NCBI GenBank assembly: GCA_002435955.1
Contig: DIWZ01000023.1
Span: 171,399-185,262, forward strand
Reading direction: 5' to 3'
Origin: Pelobacter sp. UBA6093
Lineage (GTDB): Bacteria; Desulfobacterota; Desulfuromonadia; Desulfuromonadales; Syntrophotaleaceae
DNA: 13,864 nucleotides
The notes under the pieces were generated by a model, which searched no databases, was not told where the DNA came from, and saw only the letters and a list, made by a program, of their open reading frames with translations. Shown here one piece after another: positions 7,054 through 13,194 of this stretch; the first letter of the stretch is position 1; each line of letters opens with the position of its first letter. The position numbers and the translations under genes are program-made.

Positions 7054-8244
7054 TCAGTCGATCTGGCTGGCGAATTCCTTGCCAAAATCGGCGCATTGTT
7101 TTAGCGCCTCGGCATCTGGTTTCCATAGCTGAAGCAACCCCTCGTTGAGGACTTCAAAACCGGCCTCGCGCAGTTTTTCGCTGATCATCCTGGTACTCTC
7201 GCCACTCCAGCCATAAGTGCCGAAAGCCGCCGCCTTTTTGCCCCTAAACCGCAATCCGCGTATTTCTTCCAACATCCCCGCTACTGCGGAAAGGATTCCC
7301 TGATTGATGGTCGGGGACCCGACCAGGATCGCCTTGGATTTAAACACCTCGGAGATCACATCGTTTTTATCCGAACGGGCACAATTGAAAAGCTTTACCA
7401 TCACATCCGGGGAGAATTGTCGAATGCCCTCGGCGATAGCCTCGGCCATGGTGCGGGTCCCGTTCCACATGGTGTCGTAGAGCAGGGTGATCTGATTCTC
7501 CTGGTAATTGTCGGCCCATTGCAGATATTTTTCGACAATCTGCATGGGATTATCCCGCCAGATCACCCCATGACTGGAGCAGATCTTCTTCAGAGGCAAA
7601 CCGAGGCCAACGAATTCTTGAAGCTTTTTCACTACCATGGGACTGAAAGGTGCAAGGATATTGGCGTAGTATTTGAGGCTTTCGAACCAGAGCTCACAAG
7701 GATCGACCCGGTCATTATAAAGTTCCTCGGCTGCCAGATGCTGGCCGAAGGCGTCACTGGAAAACAGAATATTCTCGCCGGTCAGATAACAAAACATGGT
7801 GTCGGGCCAATGCAGCATCGGGGCCTCGATAAAAATCAGTTCCCGCTCCCCGAGTTTGAGCCTGTCGCCGGTTTTGACCACCTGGAAGTTCCAGTCGGCA
7901 TGGTAATGGCCTTGCAGGGATTTGATACCCTTGGCCGTGCAGTAGACCGGCTTGCCGGGCAAGTGACGCATCAATTCCGACAAGCAGCCGCTGTGGTCGA
8001 TTTCAGCGTGGGTGGCCACCACAAAATCGATATCTTCAGGGGCGACCTCCTGGAACAGCTTTTCGACATATTCTCCGGAAAAAGGTGCCCAGACCGTATC
8101 GATGAGTGCAGTCTTTTGATCCCGTACCAGATAGGAATTATAGGTGGTTCCGCGATGCGTGGAATATTCTTCACCATGGAACTTGCGCAGTTCCCAGTCT
8201 GTTTTGCCTACCCAGGTGACGATGTCGGTAATTGGAAAGGGCAT
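7054..8244 (-). CDS. fprA: FprA-type flavodiiron protein (rubredoxin:oxygen/NO oxidoreductase)
   Basis: 396-residue cytosolic flavodiiron protein that reduces O2 to water and/or NO to N2O using electrons from rubredoxin or a similar donor. The N-terminal metallo-beta-lactamase-like domain has the iron ligands H79, E81, D83, H84 (THAEIDHSG), H145 (MLHWPD), D164 (SSDAFG) and H225 (SSHGVIW). The C-terminal flavodoxin domain starts near 252 with LLYDTMWNGTRTMAEAI, the FMN-phosphate loop. The frame is open for 38 codons further upstream, but the ATG at 8244 has AGGAGG at ideal spacing and opens with the family start. There is no fused rubredoxin. It is probably the first gene of an fprA-cls transcript and is divergent from gloA. 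Confidence 0.95.
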   Translation of the reverse strand: MPFPITDIVTWVGKTDWELRKFHGEEYSTHRGTTYNSYLVRDQKTALIDTVWAPFSGEYVEKLFQEVAPEDIDFVVATHAEIDHSGCLSELMRHLPGKPVYCTAKGIKSLQGHYHADWNFQVVKTGDRLKLGERELIFIEAPMLHWPDTMFCYLTGENILFSSDAFGQHLAAEELYNDRVDPCELWFESLKYYANILAPFSPMVVKKLQEFVGLGLPLKKICSSHGVIWRDNPMQIVEKYLQWADNYQENQITLLYDTMWNGTRTMAEAIAEGIRQFSPDVMVKLFNCARSDKNDVISEVFKSKAILVGSPTINQGILSAVAGMLEEIRGLRFRGKKAAAFGTYGWSGESTRMISEKLREAGFEVLNEGLLQLWKPDAEALKQCADFGKEFASQID

Positions 8245-8337
8245 GGTACCTCCTGCAAGCTGAAAGGGTGGAAGTATCTGGAACGAAGACAGGTTTAATT
8301 CAAAACATGATAAACTTTCCTGTAATCTGAATTTTAT

Positions 8338-8367
8338 ATTATAGGAATGAGATCGCACATATGCCCA
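8338..8367 (-). promoter_or_regulatory. Candidate promoter for fprA
   Basis: On the minus strand a perfect TATAAT (8343-8338) lies in the AT-rich gap between fprA and gloA, with TGGGCA (four of six bases of TTGACA) 18 bases upstream. It would give a leader of about 90 bases. The -10 is good; the -35 is weak. Confidence 0.38.
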
Positions 8368-8474
8368 GGATTATTTATGAAAGTGCCGCTATTGCCGCGT
8401 GGATTTGAGCGAGGCAGCCTCCTGATCTTCTTTCACCTTCAGGCCTCTACAACCAGCAAAGGAGTTAATCGAGG

Positions 8475-8855
8475 ATGAAATACGAGATGATTCACACCTG
8501 CATCCGGGTCATGAACCTGAAAAAGTCCGAATTGTTTTACCAGCAAGCATTCGGCTTCGAGATTGTGCGGCGACTCGACTTCCCCGACCAAAAATTCACG
8601 CTGTCCTACCTGCGCAACCCTGGCGGCACCTTCGAACTGGAGCTGACCTGGAACCACGACCGGACTGAGCCTTACGAAATGGGCAGCGGATATTCGCACC
8701 TGGCAGTGGGGGTCAAGGATCTGGTGCAATCCCACAAGCAGCACGAGGCGATGGGCCTCAGACCCAAACCCCTCAAGGGCCTGGCGGGGGGCGAGCCGAA
8801 ATTTTATTTTATCTCGGATCCCGACGGCTACCTGGTGGAAGTGGTCAAAGCCTAA
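8475..8855 (+). CDS. gloA: Lactoylglutathione lyase-like VOC protein (glyoxalase I)
   Basis: 126-residue vicinal oxygen chelate protein with two beta-alpha-beta-beta-beta modules. The four metal ligands align with those of E. coli GloA in sequence context: H7 (IHTCIRV), E56 (ELELTWN), H75 (YSHLAVG) and E122 (GYLVEVVKA). GloA isomerises the hemithioacetal of methylglyoxal and glutathione to lactoylglutathione. If the host lacks glutathione, another thiol would be the co-substrate; sequence alone cannot decide. GGAG lies 10 bases before the start. It is divergent from fprA and followed by a long gene-free stretch. Confidence 0.88.
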   Translation: MKYEMIHTCIRVMNLKKSELFYQQAFGFEIVRRLDFPDQKFTLSYLRNPGGTFELELTWNHDRTEPYEMGSGYSHLAVGVKDLVQSHKQHEAMGLRPKPLKGLAGGEPKFYFISDPDGYLVEVVKA

Positions 8856-9040
8856 ACCTGCTGCAACCTCAAGTGCCTGCTTTTATTGTTTATTTCATGA
8901 ATGCCAGAATATCGACTGTTCATATGCACAGTGGCCAGTGACTGATCTGCTCGGCATTATTACGGAAAGCCACGTGGCCAACGATCCGGCAAGAGGCTAC
9001 AGTTCATCCAACGAACACACCGCTCGACAGAGCGATAAAC

Positions 9041-9073
9041 AAAAAACACAGTTTAAAAAAAACACGGTTTAAA
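9041..9073 (+). repeat. Tandem 16-bp direct repeat
   Basis: AAAAAACACAGTTTAAA (9041-9057) and AAAAAACACGGTTTAAA (9057-9073) are adjacent copies differing at one base, with a 16-bp period. They lie shortly before a rho-independent terminator. No function is known to me. Confidence 0.5.
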
Positions 9074-9104
9074 CCTCCATCTTTTGGCGCGTTGTTCCCC
9101 CTCC

Positions 9105-9125
9105 AGGGCTTCGCGCCCTTTTTTT
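9105..9125 (+). terminator. Rho-independent terminator
   Basis: AGGGC-TTCGC-GCCCT followed by a run of seven T. The base 3' arm can alternatively pair through CGCGCC (9112-9117) with GGCGCG (9086-9091), an arrangement seen in attenuators. It lies about 250 bp past gloA, further than expected for gloA itself, so it may end an unannotated small transcript. Confidence 0.6.
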
Positions 9126-9231
9126 GTTCCTCCTCTCACGCATGCTTGTTGCGCAGATCGATTACATTTAATTCAAGGGGAAACAAGGGGACACGCCACA
9201 GCGTTGAACAGCTCGAATGATTTCATGGCTC

Positions 9232-9384
9232 TGATGCATTCGCAAAAACTTCATAAGATGGCTAAGCAAAAATTTCGTCCTACAAGGCTTGGTGTTTTTT
9301 CAGGGGCGAAGGCATACATATAGTATGTCGAGGTCCTGAAAAAACACCGTAACGCCTTAGGGCGGACTTTTTGCAACGCCATCA
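9232..9384. repeat. Large palindromic element (127-bp inverted repeat plus an extra arm)
   Basis: The palindrome runs from 9257 to 9383, centred at about 9320. The arms share GATGGC...GCAAAAA, a perfect 14-bp block GGTGTTTTTTCAGG (9291-9304) matching CCTGAAAAAACACC (9335-9348), and a central hairpin GCATAC-ATATA-GTATGTC. An extra left arm (GATGCATTCGCAAAAACTT, from 9233) precedes it, so the left side carries a 24-bp-spaced duplication. As RNA it would form a very long hairpin, and it lies about 225 bp before pilT. The outer arm is shared with repeats near 4795, 4990 and 11190. It is non-coding and resembles a miniature or REP-type mobile repeat. Confidence 0.75.
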
Positions 9385-9399
9385 TGGTTGACTCCTTGC
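9385..9399 (+). promoter_or_regulatory. Weak sigma-54-like promoter candidate before pilT
   Basis: TGGTTGACTCCTTGC keeps the TGG and TTGC boxes at the exact sigma-54 spacing (8 bases between) but lacks the CA after GG. Pilus genes are often sigma-54 dependent in related bacteria. A chance match is quite possible. Confidence 0.15.
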
Positions 9400-9609
9400 G
9401 GGCATTGATCTCATTGTAGCATCTGTGCGTGCACAGAAAGCCGTTTTGCATGACAATGCATGTCTTGCCGACAGCCTCCGAGGGCATACAATATGCAAAA
9501 GCGAACGCGTTGGAATTCTTCCCAACCTCGCAACCATATCGTAACCAACTGAAATCATTAGGCAATAAACATTCTCACAAGTCGCCCGAAGGGTGTTGAG
9601 GATCTCACC

Positions 9610-10653
9610 ATGGCAAAAATTGACGCGCTGTTCAAAATTTTGAAGGACAAGGGTGGCTCCGACCTGCATCTGGCGCCGGGCAATCCGCCGCTGATTCGCC
9701 GATCCGGCGATCTGGAACCGATCATGGACCAGGTTCTCACCCATGAGCAGAACAAAACTCTGCTGTATGAAATCATGACCGAAGTCCAGCGCAAAACCTA
9801 TGAGACCACTCGCGATCTCGATTATGCCTACGAGGTGCCGGAGCTGAAATCCCGCTTTCGCGCCAACATCTTCATGGGACGTCTTGGCATGAGTGCGGTT
9901 TTTCGTCTCATCCCCGCCGAAATCCTCAGCGCCGAGCAACTGGGCCTGTCCCCGGCGGTGCTGAATTTCACCCAGTTCAAAAAAGGCCTGGTGCTGGTCA
10001 CCGGACCAACCGGCAGCGGTAAATCCACCACCCTGGCGGCCATGATCGATCATGTCAACCGGACCCGCAAGGAACACATCCTCACCGTCGAGGATCCCAT
10101 CGAGTTCGTCCATGTCAGCCAGCAGAGCCTGGTCAATCAGCGGGAGGTGGGTCGGCATACCCGCTCCTTCGCCTCGGCCCTCAAGGCGGCGCTACGGGAG
10201 GATCCGGATTTGATTCTGGTCGGCGAAATGCGCGACCTGGAAACCATCGAACTGGCCATTACTGCAGCGGAAACCGGCCACCTGGTGTTCGGCACCTTGC
10301 ATACCAGCAGCGCCGCCAAAACTGTGGATCGCATCATCAACGTTTTTCCCACCAACCAGCAGGAGCAGGTCCGTACCATGCTCGGCGAGTCCCTCAAAGG
10401 GGTTATCGCCCAGCAGTTGCTGCGCACCGTCGACGGCAAGCGCTGCGCCGCCCTGGAAATCCTGGCCGTCACGCCGGCGGTCTCCAATCTGATCCGCGAG
10501 GGCAAGACATTCCAGATTCCATCTGTGATCCAGACCGGCAAATCCCAGGGGATGATGCTCATGGATCAGGCCATTCAGGATCTGCTGACGGCGGGCAGGG
10601 TCACCCGCGAGGAGGCCCACAAGTTCGCGGCCAACAAGGCGCTGTTTCAATGA
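9610..10653 (+). CDS. pilT: Type IV pilus retraction ATPase PilT
   Basis: 347-residue hexameric secretion-family ATPase at the cytoplasmic face of the type IV pilus machine, powering pilus disassembly and retraction for twitching, adhesion and DNA uptake. Landmarks are the N-terminal PAS-like segment GSDLHLAPGNPP (16-27), Walker A GPTGSGKST (132-140), Asp box VEDPIE (160-165), Walker B LILVGEMRD (201-209) with catalytic E206, His box TGHLVFGTLHTSSA (222-235), and the PilT-specific NLIREGK (293-299). Length is standard. GAGGAT precedes the start. It is followed after 14 bp by a protein of unknown function, apparently co-transcribed. Confidence 0.96.
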   Translation: MAKIDALFKILKDKGGSDLHLAPGNPPLIRRSGDLEPIMDQVLTHEQNKTLLYEIMTEVQRKTYETTRDLDYAYEVPELKSRFRANIFMGRLGMSAVFRLIPAEILSAEQLGLSPAVLNFTQFKKGLVLVTGPTGSGKSTTLAAMIDHVNRTRKEHILTVEDPIEFVHVSQQSLVNQREVGRHTRSFASALKAALREDPDLILVGEMRDLETIELAITAAETGHLVFGTLHTSSAAKTVDRIINVFPTNQQEQVRTMLGESLKGVIAQQLLRTVDGKRCAALEILAVTPAVSNLIREGKTFQIPSVIQTGKSQGMMLMDQAIQDLLTAGRVTREEAHKFAANKALFQ

Positions 10654-10667
10654 CACAAGGAGGGGCC

Positions 10668-11117
10668 ATGCAAGAACAGAAGATTGCCAAGAACCGACAG
10701 CAGGTAATTTTTACCCTGGCGGATGGCAGCGAACTTGAGGGGGAGGTATTTCTCAGCCTTTATGAAGTCCGCCGCCAAGGCCCGCAGCGGGTCGGCGAAC
10801 TACTGAATGGAGAGGATGTCTTCTTGCCGGTGAAAACCACCGCTGGCACCGTTCACCTGAATGTCGCCAATATCATCCAGGCCAGCACCCCGGCGGCAAC
10901 GGAACGCCACGAACTGATGATGCTGGGCAAGAGATACAACGTGCGGGTCACTACCCTGCACGGCAAAACGATCGAGGGCGAGATATTTGTCGACCTGCCC
11001 CAGGATCGCAGTCGGGTAAGCGACTATCTCAACCGCCCGGATCGTTTTTTCAGGATCTTTGTGCCAGGCCACATCGTCTACATCGCTGCGCGCTTTGTTT
11101 TGGAGGTCCGTGACTGA
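10668..11117 (+). CDS. Two-repeat protein of unknown function, co-transcribed with pilT
   Basis: 149 residues, no signal peptide or membrane segment. The frame opens at 10650, overlapping the pilT stop, but AGGAGGGG (10658-10665) points to the ATG at 10668. The protein appears to be an internal duplication. Repeat 1 (13-71) has VIFTLADGSELEGEVF, RVGELLN, DVFLPV and ANIIQA; repeat 2 (92-147) has VRVTTLHGKTIEGEIF, RVSDYLN, RFFRIF and ARFVLEV. Each half looks like a small beta-rich barrel with the pattern G-x-x-x-EGE-x-F. No enzymatic motif is seen. Tight linkage to pilT suggests a role in pilus retraction or its regulation. I do not recognise a named family with certainty. Confidence 0.82.
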   Translation: MQEQKIAKNRQQVIFTLADGSELEGEVFLSLYEVRRQGPQRVGELLNGEDVFLPVKTTAGTVHLNVANIIQASTPAATERHELMMLGKRYNVRVTTLHGKTIEGEIFVDLPQDRSRVSDYLNRPDRFFRIFVPGHIVYIAARFVLEVRD

Positions 11118-11182
11118 TGCCAGGGGGGTGCTGTTTTTCTGCGGTCACCTCAGGATTTTCTTGCCACGGAGTCCGTTTCACC

Positions 11183-11243
11183 CTAGATTGATGGCGTCGC
11201 AAAAAGTCCATCCTATGAGTTTTTGCGAAGGCATCTAGATTGA
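11183..11243. repeat. Palindromic repeat flanked by a 9-bp direct repeat
   Basis: The arms GATGGCGTCGCAAAAAGTC (11190-11208) and ATGAGTTTTTGCGAAGGCATC (11216-11236) are inverted copies with three mismatches around CCATCCT. CTAGATTGA occurs at both edges (11183-11191 and 11235-11243), overlapping the element tips, as a target-site duplication would. It lies 66 bp after the pilT-linked gene and 50 bp before the radical SAM gene, in a 175-bp gap with nothing else notable, and may act as a bidirectional transcription stop. Confidence 0.65.
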
Positions 11244-11292
11244 GGCCCGATCCGCACGTCACCAAGTGTCCACCCTTTGAGAACATACCTGT

Positions 11293-12213
11293 CTGAAAAA
11301 GTTCAAGCGCATCTTTGTGGAGATCACCAACCGCTGTAACCTCGCGTGCAGCTTCTGCCACCAGGGCAAGCGGCCCAAGGCGTTCATCACCCCGGCGGAA
11401 TTTGACCATATGCTGTGCCAGATCGGAGACTTCACGGACCATCTGGCCCTGCATCTGCTCGGGGAACCGCTGCTGCACCCGGATCTTGCACTGCTGCTGG
11501 CAAGTTGTCATGCACACCACAAGCTGGTCAACCTGACCACCAACGCCACCCTGTTGCCTCATACGCGTGGCACGCTGCTGGCCAGCCCTGCCCTGCGTCA
11601 ACTCAATATCTCCCTGCACAGTTTCGAAAACGCGAAAGACTCCGCTGCCCTGCACGCCTACCTGGACGAGGTTTTTGATTTTATCCGCGAAGCCCGTGAA
11701 AAAAGCGTTGTCTATATCAGCCTGCGGCTGTGGAATCTGCAGGATACCGGGGACATACCGGAGGGGGAACATAATCTCCAGCTGTTGCGACGGCTCGAAT
11801 CTTTTTTCGCCTTGCCAGTAAACATTGCGGCCGGCCTGACACCCGGACAGGGTATCCGCCTGGCACCCAAGGTGTTTCTCAGTCAGGAGATGGAATTCGA
11901 CTGGCCGCATGGCTTGACGACCGAGCACGGCAGTCGGGGATACTGCCGGGGTCTGCGCGACCATATCGGCATTCTGGTGAATGGCACCGTGGTACCCTGC
12001 TGCCTCGATGCCGAAGGCGACATCCCCCTGGGCAACATTCACCGGCAGCCGCTGAGGGAGATCCTGGACGGCGACCGCGCCCGCAACATGCGCGAGGGGT
12101 TTTCACGGCATCGGATAATCGAAGACCTTTGCCGCCGCTGCACCTATCGCAAGCGATTTTCACCGCCCGCCGGCCTTGAGGACAATCCTCGTCCAATTCC
12201 GCGAGACTCCTGA
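11293..12213 (+). CDS. Radical SAM enzyme with partial SPASM domain
   Basis: About 306 residues. The [4Fe-4S]-SAM motif CNLACSFC (CxxxCxxC) lies at residues 15-22 counted from CTG 11293, followed by the GEPLLHP strand (57-63) and a TIM-barrel pattern. The C-terminus has a SPASM-like cysteine set: C-x12-G-x4-CC, then CRRC near the end; the remaining SPASM cysteines are missing, so at most one auxiliary cluster is likely. The only ordinary start, GTG 11317, would cut the first barrel strand (FKRIFVEIT). The frame stays open only back to 11281 and offers CTG 11293 as a better start, with no clear ribosome binding site. Function is unknown: peptide or small-molecule modification are both possible. 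Confidence 0.8.
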   Translation: MKKFKRIFVEITNRCNLACSFCHQGKRPKAFITPAEFDHMLCQIGDFTDHLALHLLGEPLLHPDLALLLASCHAHHKLVNLTTNATLLPHTRGTLLASPALRQLNISLHSFENAKDSAALHAYLDEVFDFIREAREKSVVYISLRLWNLQDTGDIPEGEHNLQLLRRLESFFALPVNIAAGLTPGQGIRLAPKVFLSQEMEFDWPHGLTTEHGSRGYCRGLRDHIGILVNGTVVPCCLDAEGDIPLGNIHRQPLREILDGDRARNMREGFSRHRIIEDLCRRCTYRKRFSPPAGLEDNPRPIPRDS

Positions 12214-12258
12214 CACAGTGTGGTGTCGTGGTTTACAGGGGTAGCAGGAATGCTTCAC
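12214..12258. other. Short gap after the radical SAM gene
   Basis: A weak hairpin GGGTAG...CTACCC spans 12239-12264 with a 13-base loop and no T-run. It overlaps the stop of the small minus-strand reading frame. Nothing else is seen. Confidence 0.3.
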
Positions 12259-12348
12259 CTACCCGGTCGCGTTGGCGGAGTTGAGGCGGCCCTGGCGCGT
12301 CATCTGCTTCCACCGGGGCCCCATCTGGCGGTTCTTTTTGGGTGCCAT
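12259..12348 (-). pseudogene. Small reading frame downstream of the attC site, possible remnant
   Basis: 29 codons starting MAPKKNRQMGPRWKQMTRQG, basic and cut short by TAG. The same frame is open upstream through KDEF into the attC R' box. The composition recalls the N-terminus of an uncharacterised family of small proteins starting with lysine-rich KM.xKWxRMxRxxRL, which suggests a truncated copy. This is from memory and weak. If integron order holds, this would be the next cassette or the flanking chromosome. Confidence 0.25.
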
Positions 12349-12375
12349 GAACTCGTCCTTGGTGTCATCAATGGC

Positions 12376-12443
12376 ATCGAACGTTTAAGGTGAGGTGCTC
12401 GGAGCGGGCGGGCGAAGCGTCCCTCTCAACCGCGATGTTAGAC
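12376..12443 (-). other. attC-like recombination site (downstream of the methyltransferase)
   Basis: Read on the minus strand: R'' GTCTAAC (12443-12437), 5-base spacer, L'' GGTTGAG, variable centre, L' CTCACC, then R' GTTCGAT (12382-12376). L'' has one extra T relative to L', the extrahelical base that orients attC sites. R' departs from GTTRRRY at one base (C at position four), so the site may be decayed. The methyltransferase TAA stop lies within R''. The folded site is about 68 bases. Confidence 0.68.
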
Positions 12444-13121
12444 AGGCTTGACAACCAGCATTTTATTGCCGCCTCGCTGAAACTCATAAGGTACGCGCAT
12501 GGTATCTACGCTGAAACCCTTTGCTGAGAAATATTCATTCGCCGCCTTGAGATATGGTGATGCAGCGCCGTCGAGAGCAAGCAGCGGGAATATTCTAACT
12601 TCGTGTGCTACACGCAACATTTCCTGGAGCGCTCGAATATGGAACTCTGCCGATAAGTGCGCACTGTAAAGGAACAAGAAGTGAGACGACAAGGCAATGT
12701 CGAATTTCCCGCTCTCGAAAGGCAATGACGGCAATTCGCCTGCAATGTACCGGCCTTGTTGTTTTCCTGCATCGAAGTCAGCGAGAAAGTCTTCCATCGC
12801 GGACATTCGAACTTTGCCGAGTTGTTCGACCGATGAAATGTCTTCCCAAACATAATCGCCTTGGTTGTTGTGCATCTGGGCTATCACGGTTTCATATGTT
12901 TCGGCGATGCGGCCTCTGATTTGCGCGGCATCAAAAACATAGACCGGATCGACCGAGACGACACTTCCCCCGCGTTTGGTTAGCGCGGTATTGAATGCAG
13001 CAGGACCGTCCCCACAACCAAGGATGCGGAGACTCAAATCCTTCTCGGTGAGGTTGAACATGCTGACGTATTCGTCATACGAACGCCCCCACGGCATGAC
13101 TTTGTCAAGCGTAAATCCCAT
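12438..13121 (-). CDS. SAM-dependent methyltransferase in an integron-type cassette
   Basis: 227-residue class I methyltransferase. Motif I is LRILGCGDGPAAF (31-43), followed by VVSVDP (54-59) where the acidic residue binds the SAM ribose; the later strand GKFDIALSSHFLFLY (138-152) is motif IV-like. The opening KVMPWGRSYDEYVSMF is shared, from memory, with a widespread uncharacterised methyltransferase group. The substrate is unknown. The frame is open to 13223, but those 34 extra codons merely translate the attC site, so the ATG at 13121, 14 bases past the R' box, is chosen. Both ends fit a cassette: start just after one attC, stop inside the R'' box of the next. Base composition is visibly more AT-rich than pilT. 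Confidence 0.82.
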   Translation of the reverse strand: MGFTLDKVMPWGRSYDEYVSMFNLTEKDLSLRILGCGDGPAAFNTALTKRGGSVVSVDPVYVFDAAQIRGRIAETYETVIAQMHNNQGDYVWEDISSVEQLGKVRMSAMEDFLADFDAGKQQGRYIAGELPSLPFESGKFDIALSSHFLFLYSAHLSAEFHIRALQEMLRVAHEVRIFPLLALDGAASPYLKAANEYFSAKGFSVDTMRVPYEFQRGGNKMLVVKPV

Positions 13122-13134
13122 AGCTGGCCTGCCT

Positions 13135-13194
13135 GTCCAACGCCAGAGCTCAACCGCGCGAGGCACGAGCGTCAGTTGGAGCGTCTTGTTGGGC
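13135..13194 (-). other. attC recombination site between antitoxin and methyltransferase
   Basis: Read on the minus strand: R'' GCCCAAC (13194-13188), 5-base spacer AAGAC, L'' GCTCCAAC (13182-13175), centre, L' GTTGAGC (13154-13148), spacer, R' GTTGGAC (13141-13135). R'' fits RYYYAAC and R' fits GTTRRRY. L'' carries one extra C relative to L', in the same orientation as the neighbouring site. Total length is 60 bases. The antitoxin stop codon falls inside the site and the methyltransferase starts just beyond R'. The recombination point would be after the G of GTTGGAC. Confidence 0.8.

Larger units (their letters stand above)
8856..9609. other. Gene-free stretch of about 750 bp between gloA and pilT
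   Basis: No credible coding frame was found on either strand. It holds a perfect GCCACGTGGC palindrome (8969-8978), a CGCTC-GACA-GAGCG hairpin (9021-9034), a 16-bp tandem repeat (9041-9073), a rho-independent terminator (9105-9125), a large palindrome (9232-9384) and the pilT leader. The segment around 9170-9200 has two copies of CAAGGGGA and otherwise shows nothing I recognise. Confidence 0.6.

Noticed and set aside
7417..8298. 293-codon plus-strand frame opposite fprA
   Set aside because: It mirrors fprA, which has all iron ligands; the antisense product has no recognisable domain.
8410..8450. GAGGC...GCCTC pairing upstream of gloA
   Set aside because: Long unstructured loop and no regulatory consensus.
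9484..9496. GCATA-CAA-TATGC mini hairpin in the pilT leader
   Set aside because: Five-bp stem; resembles the centre of the nearby palindrome, but too short to claim as another copy.
9251..9565. 104-codon minus-strand frame in the pilT upstream region
   Set aside because: It is largely a translation of the palindromic repeat, with no ribosome binding site or family resemblance.
9400..9609. Cyclic di-GMP (GEMM) riboswitch before pilT
   Set aside because: Such riboswitches are common in this group, but the conserved core sequences were not found here.
9382..10158. 258-codon minus-strand frame opposite the pilT start
   Set aside because: pilT on the plus strand is unambiguous; the antisense frame runs through the palindrome leader without domain content.
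11050..12042. 330-codon minus-strand frame opposite the radical SAM gene
   Set aside because: The opposite strand has the CxxxCxxC motif and SPASM-like cysteines; this frame shows no motif.
12239..12264. GGGTAG/CTACCC hairpin as a third attC site or terminator
   Set aside because: No RYYYAAC or GTTRRRY boxes at its ends and no T-run.
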